Source: Aphanomyces cochlioides (taxonomy: Eukaryota; Oomycota; Saprolegniomycetes; Saprolegniales; Verrucalvaceae). Taken from it: DNA of 64,000 nucleotides. Shown here one piece after another: positions 44,341 to 55,243 of this stretch (position 1 is its first letter; each line of letters starts with the position of its first letter). Location of the stretch: positions 682,001 to 746,000 of the forward strand of contig JAHQRK010000004.1 in the NCBI GenBank assembly GCA_019828595.1, read 5' to 3'. The notes under the pieces are model-generated. The model searched no databases. It worked only from the letters and a program-made list of their open reading frames with translations, and was not told where the DNA came from. A program made the translations under genes and the position numbers.

Positions 44341-44870
44341 TAGAGAGATTTCGCAAATTGCCATTCTCACGAAAAATATCATGACAAAGTTTCTGATGAG
44401 ATTTTTCAAGATAATTTTTGAGCGCGTTTCGCAAATAATTCAATCACGAAAAATATCATAGGATAGAGTGGATAAGCAATGGTGGAGCAACTCTTTGACC
44501 ACATCTCGTTGGAAATTGAAGGTGAAAGACATGAACTTCCTCTTAAGACCGATCACTCGACATACCAGTGTGAATAAGTACCTGTTCAGCGATTTGCGGC
44601 TTTGTAGAAGCATTATTTTCATGCATATCCATTCATGCAGCATCACGTATGAAAATAGATTGTGTCAGGTGCATTGCATGGAATAATAAATATTCTTATC
44701 ATATTTTGAGGTATTCCATTTCTAGAGGTTTTCTCTTGAGTTTTCATGGTCATGAAAACGAGGACTTTCGTGAGAAAATCACAACTAAAAAGTCATGAAA
44801 ATATCACTTTTAACAATATCCTGTAAAACATTATATTTTTCGTGACAAGGCCATTTGCGAAATCTCTCTA
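44341..44870. repeat. MITE with TA ends nested in the fold-back left arm
   Basis: Terminal inverted repeats GAGAGATTTCGCAAAT at 44343 and its inverse ending 44868, extended by TGGCC-like and CACGAAAAATAT blocks, flanked by TA on each side. It is 530 bases with no coding potential. TA flanks suggest Tc1/mariner-type mobilisation; inference only. Confidence 0.7.
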
Positions 44871-44992
44871 ATGTCATCGGTCATTTCTATTCACCAGGGG
44901 TAGGTGAAACTTGGTCAAAATATATTCATTGTAATTATTGTACTTATGTTCTACTGATTTTTCTATTATTCGTCTCCAGTAACTTGTCTCTA

Positions 44993-45512
44993 TTGTCCAG
45001 TGCGTATGGCGTGCAGCTGACGAACCCACAGGTTGCGGGTTCGAGTCCCGCTAAGGCCGTTTTGGTAAAATTTATAAAATATCTGATTGTTCAATCTCCA
45101 ACTGCCATTGATTGCTCTTTTTTACTTCACACGCACAAGTAAACGCATAGATCTCATTCCTTTAACGTGCAATAAGCTACAACTAGCATTCCAGTGAATG
45201 CCGCAGCACCATTGAGCACTGTCAGGAAACTCAAAACCTGTGTACAGCAGCAGTCTCTTGGTGATTCTGTTGCTGTACACAAGCTTTCCATTTCATGCCC
45301 ATGCTCAATCATGCCTTGAAATACCGCTGCTTGCAACCACAGAGCCTGCATGTATGATGGCTTGGTGGCTGTACGAAGACCGTATGCCACAGCATGACTG
45401 AGCATTGACATGAATCTCAAAACCTGTGTACAGCAGCAGTCTCTTGGTGATTCTGTTGCTGTACACAGACTTTCCAATTCATGCCAATACTAAATGAAGT
45501 CTAAGACGTATG
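44993..45512 (+). repeat. fold-back left arm, high-identity part
   Basis: Starts TTGTCCAG with a tRNA-like module (45000-45060), then a unique stretch, then two copies of a unit with inner palindrome TGTGTACAGCAGCAG ... CTGTTGCTGTACACA (about 45238-45286 and 45426-45466). The arm continues to the loop at about 45512. The 100-residue open frame through it (45154-45477, minus) appears equally in the other arm and is not treated as a gene. Confidence 0.8.
44996..45060 (+). repeat. tRNA-derived module with perfect T arm (left copy)
   Basis: GCGGG-TTCGAGT-CCCGC at about 45042-45058 is a perfect T-stem and loop containing a consensus polymerase III B box (GGTTCGAGTCC). Upstream GCGTATGGCGTGCAGCTGAC resembles a degenerate A box. 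No acceptor stem or normal D arm can be formed, so it is not called a functional tRNA gene. Confidence 0.5.
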
Positions 45513-45689
45513 TCAATTCGAACGCGAGAGCTTTGACATGAACTATACAATCGGTTCACAGCAACAGATACATCAAAAGACTGATGTTGTACGCAAGTTA
45601 TGAGGTTCACGTCACGCATCGTGGTGCATTGCAAAGTCTACTTACAGCCACAGAGTCATCACACATGCATGCTCTGTGGCTGCAAGCAG

Positions 45690-46029
45690 ACGTATGTCTA
45701 GACTTCATTTAGTATTGGTATGAATTGGAAAGTCTGTGTACAGCAACAGAATCACCAAGAGACTGCTGCTGTACACAGGTTTTGAGATTCATGTCAATGC
45801 TCAGTCATGCTGTGGCATACGGTCTTCGTACAGCCACCAAGCCATCATACATGCAGGCTCTGTGGTTGCAAGCAGCGGTATTTCAAGGCATGATTGAGCA
45901 TGGGCATGAAATGGAAAGCCTGTGTACAGCAACAGAATCACCAAGAGACTGCTGCTGTACACAGGTTTTGAGTTTCCTGACAGTGCTCAATGGTGCTGCG
46001 GCATTCACTGGAATGCTAGTTGTAGCTTA
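45690..46029 (-). repeat. fold-back right arm, inner part
   Basis: Near-exact inverse of 45170-45512, including both palindromic units. It is interrupted at 46029 by the PIF element and resumes at 48367. Confidence 0.8.
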
Positions 46030-46233
46030 GGGCCTGGTCGAAGTAGCAAAAGACTTTTTGCCATTGACTTTATCAGAAATAGATAGGTGCATCGACTTTT
46101 TCCCCAAGTAGGTCGTCGACCTACTTTAGAAAAAGTCGATAAAAACATCTTGGATTTGTATACGAAGAATCTTCAATCAAGTAGATCCATTCTTCGCAAA
46201 AAGTCGAGGCTATTTACATTTCGACTGGCGACA

Positions 46234-47405
46234 ATGGATTCAAACATGCTCCTGGCGGTGACTACGTGTGTCGTTGCAGCCGTCGCTACGATAGGGAGCG
46301 ATGGGCGCTGGCATCCCAGAACCCCTCAAAATGTAGCTACTATCAGAAACAATACTTGGGAAGGCGTGTTGCACTGTGAGGAATGCGTTGGTATATGAAC
46401 AGCACGATAGGCGCTCAGTCATGCCAAGACGACGGTTGGTATCGCGCGAATTTGCGTGTTACTCGCAGAACACTACATTCCATTGCAGAACGTCTGCTCA
46501 CTTTAGGTCTTGAAAAGCGATATCGCATTCCTCATCCAAGAGCCCACGTCGATCACATTTGTCGTGTCGCTATGGCTTTATCATACCTGTCAAATGAAGG
46601 CAGCTTTGGCTGCACGGCTGCCCTATTCGGCGTGTCTAAATCAACAGCAATCACAAATGTGAACGAAGTCCTCGATATGCTACAACAATTATCACCCTAC
46701 GTCATTTCCTTCCCCACAACTGCTGAAAGTTGGCAAGAAGCGACAGAGAAGTTTGAATCTATTTGCGGCTTTCCCGATGTTGCAGGTGCGATTGACGGGT
46801 CTCTCTTTGAAATTGAACGGCCATACGAATACGAAGGGTGGATATGTCGAAAGGGATGGGCAGCGATTAACATGCAAGCGACCGTCGACCGTGATGGTCG
46901 ATTTATGGAGTATTCACTCCGCGCAGGGTCTTGCAGCGACAAGAATTTGTGGACCATGTCGAGTCTTGGGAGTTCAGTCGCTTCTGTCATTCCCCATACA
47001 ATGCACTTGCTTGGTGATGCAGGATATACATTGTCCGCCAAGCTTATTACACCATTTGTTATTTACGATGGAATGCCCAGGAGTGAAAAGAGATTTAACA
47101 ATTTACACTCACGAACAAGAAATCCAGTCGAATGCGCCTTCGGGCGGCTGAAGGGGCGCTGGAGAATCCTCAAAAGAACTCTGAACATGAAAACGCCAGC
47201 AAGTTGCGCCAGAACTATCGTGGCTTGCTTGGTTCTGCATAACCTCACATTAGAAGCAAACGATGACTTGGTATTGGAGCGTTTTGTCGATCCTTATCTG
47301 CATCTCAACATTCCTCAATCGATCGAGTGTGATACAGCGTTTGTGGACCGAATTACAAAGAGAAACTCGATGAGAGACTATCTTACTATCGTCTTTAACA
47401 TGTAA
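46234..47405 (+). CDS. Harbinger (HARBI1-like) DDE transposase
   Basis: The main frame (from 46383, MRWYMNSTIGAQSC) contains an N-terminal helix-turn-helix (FGCTAALFGVSKSTAITNVN) and the DDE_Tnp_4 domain: FPDVAGAIDGSLFEIE (first Asp), MHLLGDAGYTLSAKLI (second Asp) and RNPVECAFGRLKGRWRILKR (Glu). A preceding frame starting at 46234 (MDSNMLLAVTTCVVAAVATI) ends at 46398 in another frame and probably holds the true N terminus; an intron or a frameshift near 46380 would connect them. The catalytic triad is intact, so the element may be active or recently so. The stop at 47403-47405 overlaps that of the Myb gene by 11 bases. Confidence 0.9.
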
Positions 47406-48195
47406 TACATCTAATACATTTATCGATGCATTGTTTAATCTTGGCTATTACGATGCCCCTCAAGTGCTCGGAGAATCGCTGTTCCTCAAGGCGCTTGTCG
47501 ATTTTGTCAAGAATTGGAGCTAAATCCCCATTCCCATTGTTGTCACATTTTTGCAATTTTGCAACTTCAATCATGGCCTGTGCCATGCTGCCCATGCCTT
47601 GCACAAGGCATTCACCAAGGGACTTGTTCTTTTCTGGCTTTAAAGCCACAACATTGGTTTCTTTCTTTTGTGATGTTGCTGGGACAAAATTTTGCTGTGA
47701 TTCGTCGGATTGATCATTCCCGGTATCATGAAGAAGGTCTTCGTCTTGACAAGCAAACGAGTCTGCAAGGGGAGCACGGTGGAGTCCAGATTGAGACTAC
47801 AGTGAAAGATTAAACGTAATTCAATGTGTATATCATACTTGCATACATTCGAGAAGACATTCCCAATACTCTGGGTATCTCATTTTGTCCTCTGCATTTC
47901 CTGTCTCCATCTCTGCCGCCACTAGAGACCTGTACTCAGCTTTAAGAGCAGTGAACTTGTTTTTCACTTGCTTTTGAGTAAAGTTGCTATTGATGTGGAC
48001 ATTCAGTCGGGCTGTCAACCAAGCCCACCACGCCGTCTTTTGCTTGTTCGTCTGGCACGCATTGAACTTTGATTTTGCCAGACTGCTGTAACGAATCATT
48101 AGGAGACTTTCAATGTTCTCCGTCGACCAGTCGGCTCGTGGACGTGGCGCCGTCTTGATATCTCCTTGGTCTCTCGATGTGGCGTCGTGGCTCAT
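47395..48195 (-). CDS. Harbinger-associated Myb/SANT-like DNA-binding protein
   Basis: Starts MSHDATSRDQGDIKTAPRPR and continues with a trihelix (Myb/SANT-like) domain: DWSTENIESLLMIRYSS, KTAWWAWLTARLNVHIN, FTQKQVKNKFTALKAEYRSL. A strong GTATGA donor after CMQ joins to an exon with SQSGLHRAPLADSFACQDED and a coiled-coil C terminus (LAPILDKIDKRLEEQRFSEH). In PIF/Harbinger elements this partner carries the transposase to the nucleus and to the element ends. A longer frame starts at 48240; 48195 is the better start. Confidence 0.85.
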
Positions 48196-48366
48196 TGCAG
48201 CAGAAGAAAATTCACTGGCGAAAATCGTTAGTTGATGCATATCTGGATAAGTTATCCGTATTTATAAAAGTAGACGTCGTCGACCACGACAACTTGCTCG
48301 TCGGCTTTTTTCTGAGTCAAAAAGTCGATGGGAAAAAAGTAGAAGCAGCGCACGTTGACCAGACCC

Positions 48367-48589
48367 TTATTGCACGTTAAAGGAATGAGATATGCGTTTA
48401 CATGTGCGTGTGAAGTAAGAAAGAGCAATCAATGGCAGTTGGAGATTGAACAATCAGATATTTTATAAATTTTACCAAAACGGCCTTAGAGTGACTCGAA
48501 CCCGGAACCTGTGGGTTCGTCAGCTGAACACCAAACGCCCTGGACAAGGAAGACAATCGATAAGTACAGCTGGATAAGATATATAGGTA
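48367..48589 (-). repeat. fold-back right arm, outer part, with second tRNA-like module
   Basis: Inverse of 44960-45178. The tRNA-like module at about 48480-48545 has a decayed T arm (CCGGG/CACTC), unlike the perfect one in the left arm. At 48590 the arm is broken by the LTR element and resumes at 54598. Confidence 0.75.
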
Positions 48590-49456
48590 TGTGAGATGGA
48601 TGAGAGAGATAGAAGGCTCGCTCGGCACAAGGATAAGGGTGTAGTTCTTTGATGTACGGCTTTCGACTCCCAGGGGGCGAGGCCAAGCGCAAACAACGTG
48701 GGGGAAACTGGGAAAGATGAACTTGGGGAAGTTCGGGAGGGAAAGTGTGGTCTTGCTGCCCGACAAGACTGTGCCAGACTTGGGCACGGGTACAGGGCAA
48801 TACAGAAAGGGGGGAAAGAGTACAGGAGAGGTCGGCGCACACAATGAAAGGCACACGCAACCGACACAGGACACCGCCGCAGCAAATAAAGACAGTCAAC
48901 GGCTCCAACGACAATTCTTGGCGTAGTAAACTTCTCGGCAGTGGTCGTAAGGACTCAGTGATCCATACAAGGCAAAAGCGGAAGTTTTTTATCGTCTTTA
49001 ACCTCAAATTCTCTACACTAAAGGTTGCTCACGTCTCGTTGACTGGTTCTTGTGGCTCTGAGCTCTTTCTTGCCTTCGTTTCTTTACGCCTCGAGTTGCT
49101 TACACTCTCGATGGCTGGCCTTCGCCGCTCTGAACTCTTCATTGGTACAAAAGGCATTCTTGGCAGGCCCACATTGGCTAGTGTCGCTGTACTTTGCCAA
49201 GCTCCGGGTTGTCGATCCTGCAAACAGTATCGACGGCGCGTCCACAGCTGTAATTGGCCATCGAACCCTGTCTGATTTCGATTGGTGGGTTCAGGTTCGC
49301 CACCCAGGTCGCGTCGTCGCTAGGGCGAATGTTCGATTGCTTTGTTTCTTGCTTCGGGGCGTGCCGTGTCCTGGTCGGCTTCAGCTGAGGGGGTTCCTCA
49401 CTTCTCCTCCCTAACTTCGCCTCACACATATACTTCTTGAGGTCTTCCCGGTCACA
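48590..49456 (-). repeat. 3' LTR of gypsy element
   Basis: 867 bases, matches 53731-54597 with one visible substitution. The 176-residue plus-strand frame inside it occurs in both LTRs and has no domain. Confidence 0.92.
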
Positions 49457-49804
49457 AGCCACCCTGGTCTTGGTGCGACTCCACATGAGGAGCGCCAGAC
49501 CATCCCATAGCAGGCGCTATACACTGTATCTTCTTTCGGCACACGTTCAACAAACCACCCAAACTTCCCAGGCCTTCGCCTGACGTCGCCTGGATTGTCT
49601 TCACTTCCCCGCGTGATCGATACGTATGAGGGCCTCAACAAGCCAAGCGCGATTAGCATCGTCTCGTTCCAGTGTTTCTTCGAACGACCGCCAATCCAAA
49701 CGCACCCCTGCTGATTCTGCCAATTCGAGAAGCCGTCGTTCGGCCACGCTGCCACCATTTTCTTCGTTCACCAACGTGGAAGTAACCGCGTCGTCTCCAC
49801 CAAT

Positions 49805-52194
49805 TCACCAGCCTTCCCCTACCGAGCCTGCACAGGTGCCTTCGACACCTTGTAGCGAGGCGGGGAACGGGAGATTCACCAATTGCGCTAGGCCTTTTGG
49901 TCTGGCTGACAATCCATCTTGAGCAATCCAATGGTCTAAAAATTCAATCCTTCGCTTTCCGAACTTGCTCATGGATGCACTGATGCTGATGTTGAAATGG
50001 GTCAACCGGCTCAAAATTCGATCTGTCAATTCCACAATCCCATCCCAGGTTTCTGCACCATCGCTAATGTCATCTGCAAACGAAGTTCGGTTGGCGATGG
50101 CGGCATCTCTTCCACAGGGTACCTATAATTAATCCTGAACATGTCCCGGGGTTCGCCTTCCTTATCCACTTCACTGACACCGGGTGGTAAATCTACAAAA
50201 CCAAACAACGCATTCGAAATCATTCGCTGGTAAATCATGGGGGCGTTTTTTAGTCCTTGCGCCATCCTTGTCCATTCGAAATGACCTAGGGGGCAAATGA
50301 AAGCGCTGACTCGCCTTGCTCTCTTCGTGGCCTGAACGACCCAAAATCCACTGGCATTGTCTAAGGATAAAAACCATTGGATGGCATCAAAATTCGCTAG
50401 CATGCTGTCCAAGGTCAGCGTAGGGGAGAGCAGTAATTCTTGTAAATCGTTGATAGCTCGATAGTCAATACAGAGGCGAATGTTGGAGCCTCCCTTCTTC
50501 AAGACGATGACGATCGGCGAAGCCCAGGGAGAATTGGAAAATGTTATCAGCCCATAGTCCAGCAGGCCCTTCAATAATTCAAAAAGTTGCTTCAAGTGTT
50601 CCGGTCGGACTCGTCGGGCTCGTTGGGCGATAGACTTCGCTCCTTTTACATCAATGTCGCACACTGCACCTCGGGCTGCGGGTGGCAAACCATTTCCAGA
50701 TTGTATGAAGTATTGCTGGTATTTGGCCAAGACCACTCGCAACTTTTCCCTTTCTTCGCCTGATTGGTCGGCTTCACCGTAATCCAAGTCTTCTATCCCC
50801 ACAGGTTCCGAACATGGGGTGATTTCGGGTATTAGGGCCAACTGATTTTCCATCTCTTCTGGACTCATGTCGATCCCCTCTCGTATCTGTACTTCAGGGT
50901 CGCATTGGCTTTGGTCGACATCCGGGACTGATTTGAGATGGAAAATCTGGGGGTGAGGCAGACTGTTCCCCAACAGCATTCCGTCGTCTTCACTCGACCC
51001 GTCCGACAACACCTCACAGTCGTAGCTTGGTTCTTCTATCTGTAGATCCATACTTCGCCGTCCTTCTTGATCCTGACTTTCATCCGCAGTTTCCCTTCGC
51101 CCTCCTTCCTTCGCCTTACTATCGCTCGCAATGAAGGATGCATATAAAGGTCGTAATCCGCTTTGGGTCAACAATTGTCTGGGAGCATCTCGAGGTGATG
51201 GTGGGGGATAACTTCGAGCGATCTCATGATGTTGATCATCCCTCAGCTTGTCTCTGAAACTGCGGGGGAAGCTGCCTTCGTATACCTCATTTTCCCACGC
51301 TCGATATCGATTGCTGTTCACACGAATCATCTGAGTGTCGAGCGGCCTCTCTCCCCGGGTTGATACTGCTCCGATAAATGTTCGAGGGAGGAGGCTAACC
51401 CCATACTGACTCACATTGGTAACTCGGAAAGCTGCAGGCACTCTGTTGGAACCAGTCAGTGCCGTCGTCACCCATCGTCTTCCTCGGTGGACCCAGTAAG
51501 TGCAATCGGCTTCGATCGAGTCGGGAATGGCCTTCAGGGGAATGATGACCGAGTCGCCTGGACTTATCCAAGTTTGCTTTGGGATTTGAATATATTGAAT
51601 CGTCCCACGATGATAGCGAGTAGGTTGGTGTAGCAAGGGGACCCATTCACCATCGGGTAGGCTCATCTCACGCCGATTCGTGTCGATAGTGATGCAAGCC
51701 CGGGATAGGAAATCCATTCCAAGAACCATATTGAATCCGACGTCTCCTAAGTCGCAGACATCGAGCTCAAGGCAGTAAACAATTCCTTGGCCCAGAGTGA
51801 TCTTGACTGGTGCCGTCCCGATTGTGCGAACTGAGTTGGATCCAAGCCCGTCAATGCGGGTAGTCTTTCTTCGATCGATTGGAAGCTTAAGCCACTCAAC
51901 GGCCCGAATATGAATCACGCTCATATCAGCCCCAGTGTCGGCCAGGATCACCGTATCTTCATTCATGATTTGAGCGTTCAATAATGCTTGGTGATGCTGG
52001 CCTTCGCCTTCCTTAGGCTCAGTGAAAAATCCCAACTCTTCGCCTTCCTTCAACTCAAAGCCCCAAGGCAGGATTGTGCGGTCCTTGGCAGCGAAGTGGA
52101 TTGATGGTACGACAGAGTTGGAATCGCGCGATATATTCCATATTACGGGGACCTTTTTCTCTAGTGGCGTGTTTCTTTGGGGGTTTGAATGCAA
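49805..52194 (-). pseudogene. gypsy pol fragment: protease and reverse transcriptase, frameshifted
   Basis: The long frame (50026-52194, 722 residues) holds a retropepsin-type motif VILADTGADMSVIHI, a long linker and the RT fingers/palm: LCIDYRAINDLQE, WFLSLDNASGFWVVQATK (first catalytic Asp), FEWTRMAQGLKNAP. The frame then changes at about 50115: the catalytic FADD motif lies in another frame (just left of 50090), followed by FGKRRIEFLDHWIAQDGL and ending at 49805 in unrelated residues. RNase H and integrase domains are absent. Not expected to give active polymerase. Confidence 0.85.
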
Positions 52195-52324
52195 GCGGGC
52201 TGATTTTTGTGTGGTTTTCTTGTTTTCTTCTTTTTGTCGGGTTTTGTGTTTTCATCCTTTTTCTGGTGTTTGTTTGGTCGCGCTGGTAGTCCGGCACAAT
52301 CGAGGTATCGCGAGACCTCCGGAC

Positions 52325-53700
52325 TTAGAATTTTAAACAATCCAGCGACGGCATTCCTTCGATGGCATGGGCCTCAAGAAATTCCTTCAATTCAGCCACC
52401 CTTTCGCTCTTCTCGCATCGTTCATACTTGTTGTGGGGTGGGGTGCAGATCGCACATGCCTTGAAGCAATTGTTCTCGGGATGGCCCATTTTGTTACACA
52501 GCGTACAGAAGACATTTGACCAGCATTGTCCATCAATTAAGTGGTGCTCTCGCCCACATTCGCCACAATGAATGCGCTTCGCCATGCTGTTGTTTCTCCC
52601 CAACGCATAAATCTCCGCTTGATATTGATCCGGCGAGAGATAGGAAGGCGAAGTATAGGGAGGCGAATTGTAGGGAGGCGACATACGGGAAGAGCCAAGG
52701 CCTTCATCCATGAATTGTACGTTGTTCTTCTTGGCCTTGACTCGGTCGCTGATGGGGATGGTGTTGGTGGTCTGTTTCGGGGTCGATGTATCCGCTCGAA
52801 ACTTGGCCGTCGTGCCGTTGGCCAGTTGACGCTCCAAGTAGGATTCCAGGTTATCGATCGATACAAATTGTTGCTGTCGGATGACAGTGCCCAATGCAGT
52901 ATCCAGGAGGGAGTTGGCAAAACGATCGATGTGATCGTCCAGGATAGAACGGCTGCGTCGATAATCCAAGCGAATATTGATGGCGGCCGCATTGAGTCGG
53001 ACAAAGTAATCCTTCACGTGTTCACCAGGTCGCTGTCTCATATTGTAGTAGACGGCTTCCTTGGATACGCGGCTACGGACATATTCCTGCCGGAATCGCG
53101 CTCGGAGGTTCGGCCAGGACGCTTTGAAGCTGGGTCTAATTGACTCACCCAATCTTGGACAGGCTTTGCCGTGTGTAACTTGAAGCGACGGAGCGTTTCG
53201 ACGTCGCTCCATCCGCATGAAAAGGCGGTTTCTTCGAAACGGCTGAGCCATGTTGCCGCCGCATCTCGATCCTCACGGTTGCCATCGAAGACAGGTATCG
53301 TTTCCACAGGCATCAACCGAATGGTGTTTGGGTTCTCTTGAAGGATGCCCACAGGGGTAGGATCATCGTCGATCCAATCGTCAAGCTCATGGGCACGTGG
53401 CGTAGTGTTCTTCATCATAGTCATGAGCTGTCGGATGAGTTGCTCGTTGTTGGCTTCGAGCATAGCCATGGTTACCACGGAATGAGGCGTCGTGGCTGTT
53501 TCAGAGGGGGTTCCAGAGCCATGCGATTGGCGTCTAGAATCACCCCGGGCCGAAGGATGGGCTAGGCTGACAGATTCCAGGCCTTCGTCTCCCTTCGGAT
53601 ACCAAGTCGGCGAAGTCGGGACATTGCTTCCTTCATTGACTTGGCGCTCACCCGTCGCATGTTGCGGCGAGTCTACCATGTTGTTTGTGATTGAACTCAT
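52325..53700 (-). pseudogene. gypsy gag, split by a frameshift
   Basis: The N-terminal frame (53038-53700) begins MSSITNNMVDSPQHATGERQ and includes RLMPVETIPVFDG and AATWLSRFEETAFSCG. The rest of the capsid domain (FRQEYVRSRVSKEAVYYNMR, RPGEHVKDYFVRLNAAAINI) and the CCHC zinc knuckle CTLCNKMGHPENNC are in the other frame (52325-53251). The change occurs at about 53125-53140. It may be a mutation or a programmed shift; no obvious slippery heptamer was seen. Confidence 0.85.
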
Positions 53701-53711
53701 AGGAGGCTAAA

Positions 53712-53728
53712 CCTGGTCTGGCGCTCCA
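53712..53728 (-). other. primer-binding site of the gypsy element
   Basis: Two bases after the 5' LTR (minus strand) the sequence reads TGGAGCGCCAGACCAGG, i.e. complementary to a tRNA 3' end finishing ...GCTCCA. The tRNA species was not assigned. Confidence 0.65.
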
Positions 53729-53730
53729 CT

Positions 53731-54597
53731 TGTGAGATGGATGAGAGAGATAGAAGGCTCGCTCGGCACAAGGATAAGGGTGTAGTTCTTTGATGTACGG
53801 CTTTCGACTCCCAGGGGGCGAGGCCAAGCGCAAACAACGTGGGGGAAACTGGGAAAGATGAACTTGGGGAAGTTCGGGAGGGAAAGTGTGGTCTTGCTGC
53901 CCGACAAGACTGTGCCAGACTTGGGCACGGGTACAGGGCAATACAGAAAGGGGGGAAAGAGTACAGGAGAGGTCGGCGCACACAATGAAAGGCACACGCA
54001 ACCGACACAGGACACCGCCGCAGCAAATAAAGACAGTCAACGGCTCCAACGACAATTCTTGGCGTAGTAAACTTCTCGGCAGTGGTCGTAAGGACTCAGT
54101 GATCCATACAAGGCAAAAGCGGAAGTTTTTTATCGTCTTTAACCTCAAATTCTCTACACTAAAGGTTGCTCACGTCTCGTTGACTGGTTCTTGTGGCTCT
54201 GAGCTCTTTCTTGCCTTCGTTTCTTTACGCCTCGAGTTGCTTACACTCTCGATGGCTGGCCTTCGCCGCTCTGAACTCTTCATTGGTACAAAAGGCATTC
54301 TTGGCAGGCCCACATTGGCTAGTGTCGCTGTACTTTGCCAAGCTCCGGGTTGTCGATCCTGCAAACAGTATCGACGGCGCGTCCACAGCTGTAATTGGCC
54401 ATCGAACCCTGTCTGATTTCGATTGGTGGGTTCAGGTTCGCCACCCAGGTCGCGTCGTCGCTAGGGCGAATGTTCGGTTGCTTTGTTTCTTGCTTCGGGG
54501 CGTGCCGTGTCCTGGTCGGCTTCAGCTGAGGGGGTTCCTCACTTCTCCTCCCTAACTTCGCCTCACACATATACTTCTTGAGGTCTTCCCGGTCACA
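53731..54597 (-). repeat. 5' LTR of gypsy element
   Basis: 867 bases, TG...CA, followed by GGTA target-site duplication at 54598-54601. Confidence 0.92.
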
Positions 54598-54828
54598 GGT
54601 ATATTATTTGTCAATATTTCGGTCAAAATAGCTCACCATTGGATAATTTCCGCTTAAAATATCTCTAAGGTTGATCAAAGCCATCGTTCACTTGTACTAG
54701 TATAATGAGGATCGTTCAAAATGGTTCACCACAGCCGAGCCATTCGTTCACTCACCAGGCCGAAATTTCGTGGTGAGATAATATGACTAATATGGTAACA
54801 ATTTTATCCGTATAATTTTATCCGGATG

Positions 54829-55243
54829 AAAATAATAAATTCTCGATGGAGAGAGCAACATGGTACATCTCCGCGCTAGCAGACACTTGCGCAAAATGCG
54901 CGCAGTATATGCATAGAATATAGCTGCAATAAGTTGTGGTGACATGGTTTGGTAGGTGAAAGTCAAATGAGGCGTGTGTTCTTATGTTCGATGCCATCGT
55001 TTGAAGTTTCTAGAAGTGAAATCATCCGGATAATGGTGTGGTACTGGAGGTGGGAAATCCGGATAAACTGAAAGCAAGGGATTGTTCGGCCATGCAACCA
55101 TTTTAGCTTCCGCGACCTGTCGAGAAAAAGCATCAGGTATGGAGATGCAGCCTGTTTGTGTTCGTAGATGCGTAGATTGTGCACATGGATTTGTGGGCAT
55201 TATGGACGGGAATGGGAAGCTAACTTTGATTCTGTAGATTGAG
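54829..55243. promoter_or_regulatory. intergenic region upstream of the CS-domain gene
   Basis: No gene. Two further ATCCGGATAA copies at about 55023 and 55059. Nothing else recognised. Confidence 0.4.

Larger units (their letters stand above)
46030..48366. mobile_element. PIF/Harbinger DNA transposon with TTA target-site duplication
   Basis: Left end TTA|GGGCCTGGTCGAAGT and right end (reverse) TTA-side GGGTCTGGTCAACGT: imperfect terminal inverted repeats flanked by TTA at 46027-46029 and 48367-48369. The element splits the fold-back arm exactly at a TTA. It carries the two standard Harbinger genes, a DDE transposase and a Myb/SANT-like protein, facing each other. Subterminal AAAGTCGAT repeats and a palindrome AAGTAGGTCGTCGACCTACT (about 46106-46125) lie near the left end. 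Confidence 0.92.
48590..54597 (-). mobile_element. Ty3/gypsy LTR retrotransposon, non-autonomous
   Basis: LTRs of 867 bases at both ends (TGTGA...TCACA), flanked by GGTA on each side (target-site duplication of at least 4 bases). Coding sequence is on the minus strand: gag with a frameshift, then protease and part of reverse transcriptase. RNase H and integrase are missing: only about 0.35 kb separates the end of the RT region from the 3' LTR. The LTRs differ at one noticed position (an A/G at 49336 versus 54477), so the insertion is recent. Because its own pol is broken, mobilisation was presumably by enzymes from a related element. Confidence 0.9.
44212..54828. mobile_element. fold-back (long inverted repeat) element carrying three nested insertions
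   Basis: The outermost matching sequences are CATCCGGATAA at about 44211 and its inverse ending at about 54827, followed inward by TACC(G/A)TAT..GTCATATTATCTCACCA on both sides (44231-44256; inverse at about 54770-54796). Inward the arms diverge but keep matching blocks (GGTGA...TCAAAATAT), then become nearly identical from 44993 to 45512 and, inverted, from 48547 back to 45690 once the PIF element is removed. Removing the MITE (44341-44870), the PIF (46030-48366) and the LTR element (48590-54597) leaves a host element of roughly 1.7 kb with a loop of about 180 bases. No coding capacity is visible in the host element. Confidence 0.65.

Noticed and set aside
44996..45060. Functional tRNA gene
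   Set aside because: Only the T arm and B box are good; acceptor stem and D arm cannot be formed.
45154..45477. Cys-rich 107-residue frame repeated at 45725-46030
   Set aside because: It is the same fold-back arm read from both sides; the open frame is a by-product of palindromic units, with no start context and no domain.
48745..49275. 176-residue frame present twice (also 53886-54416)
   Set aside because: Lies in both LTRs and has no domain; LTRs of this type are non-coding.
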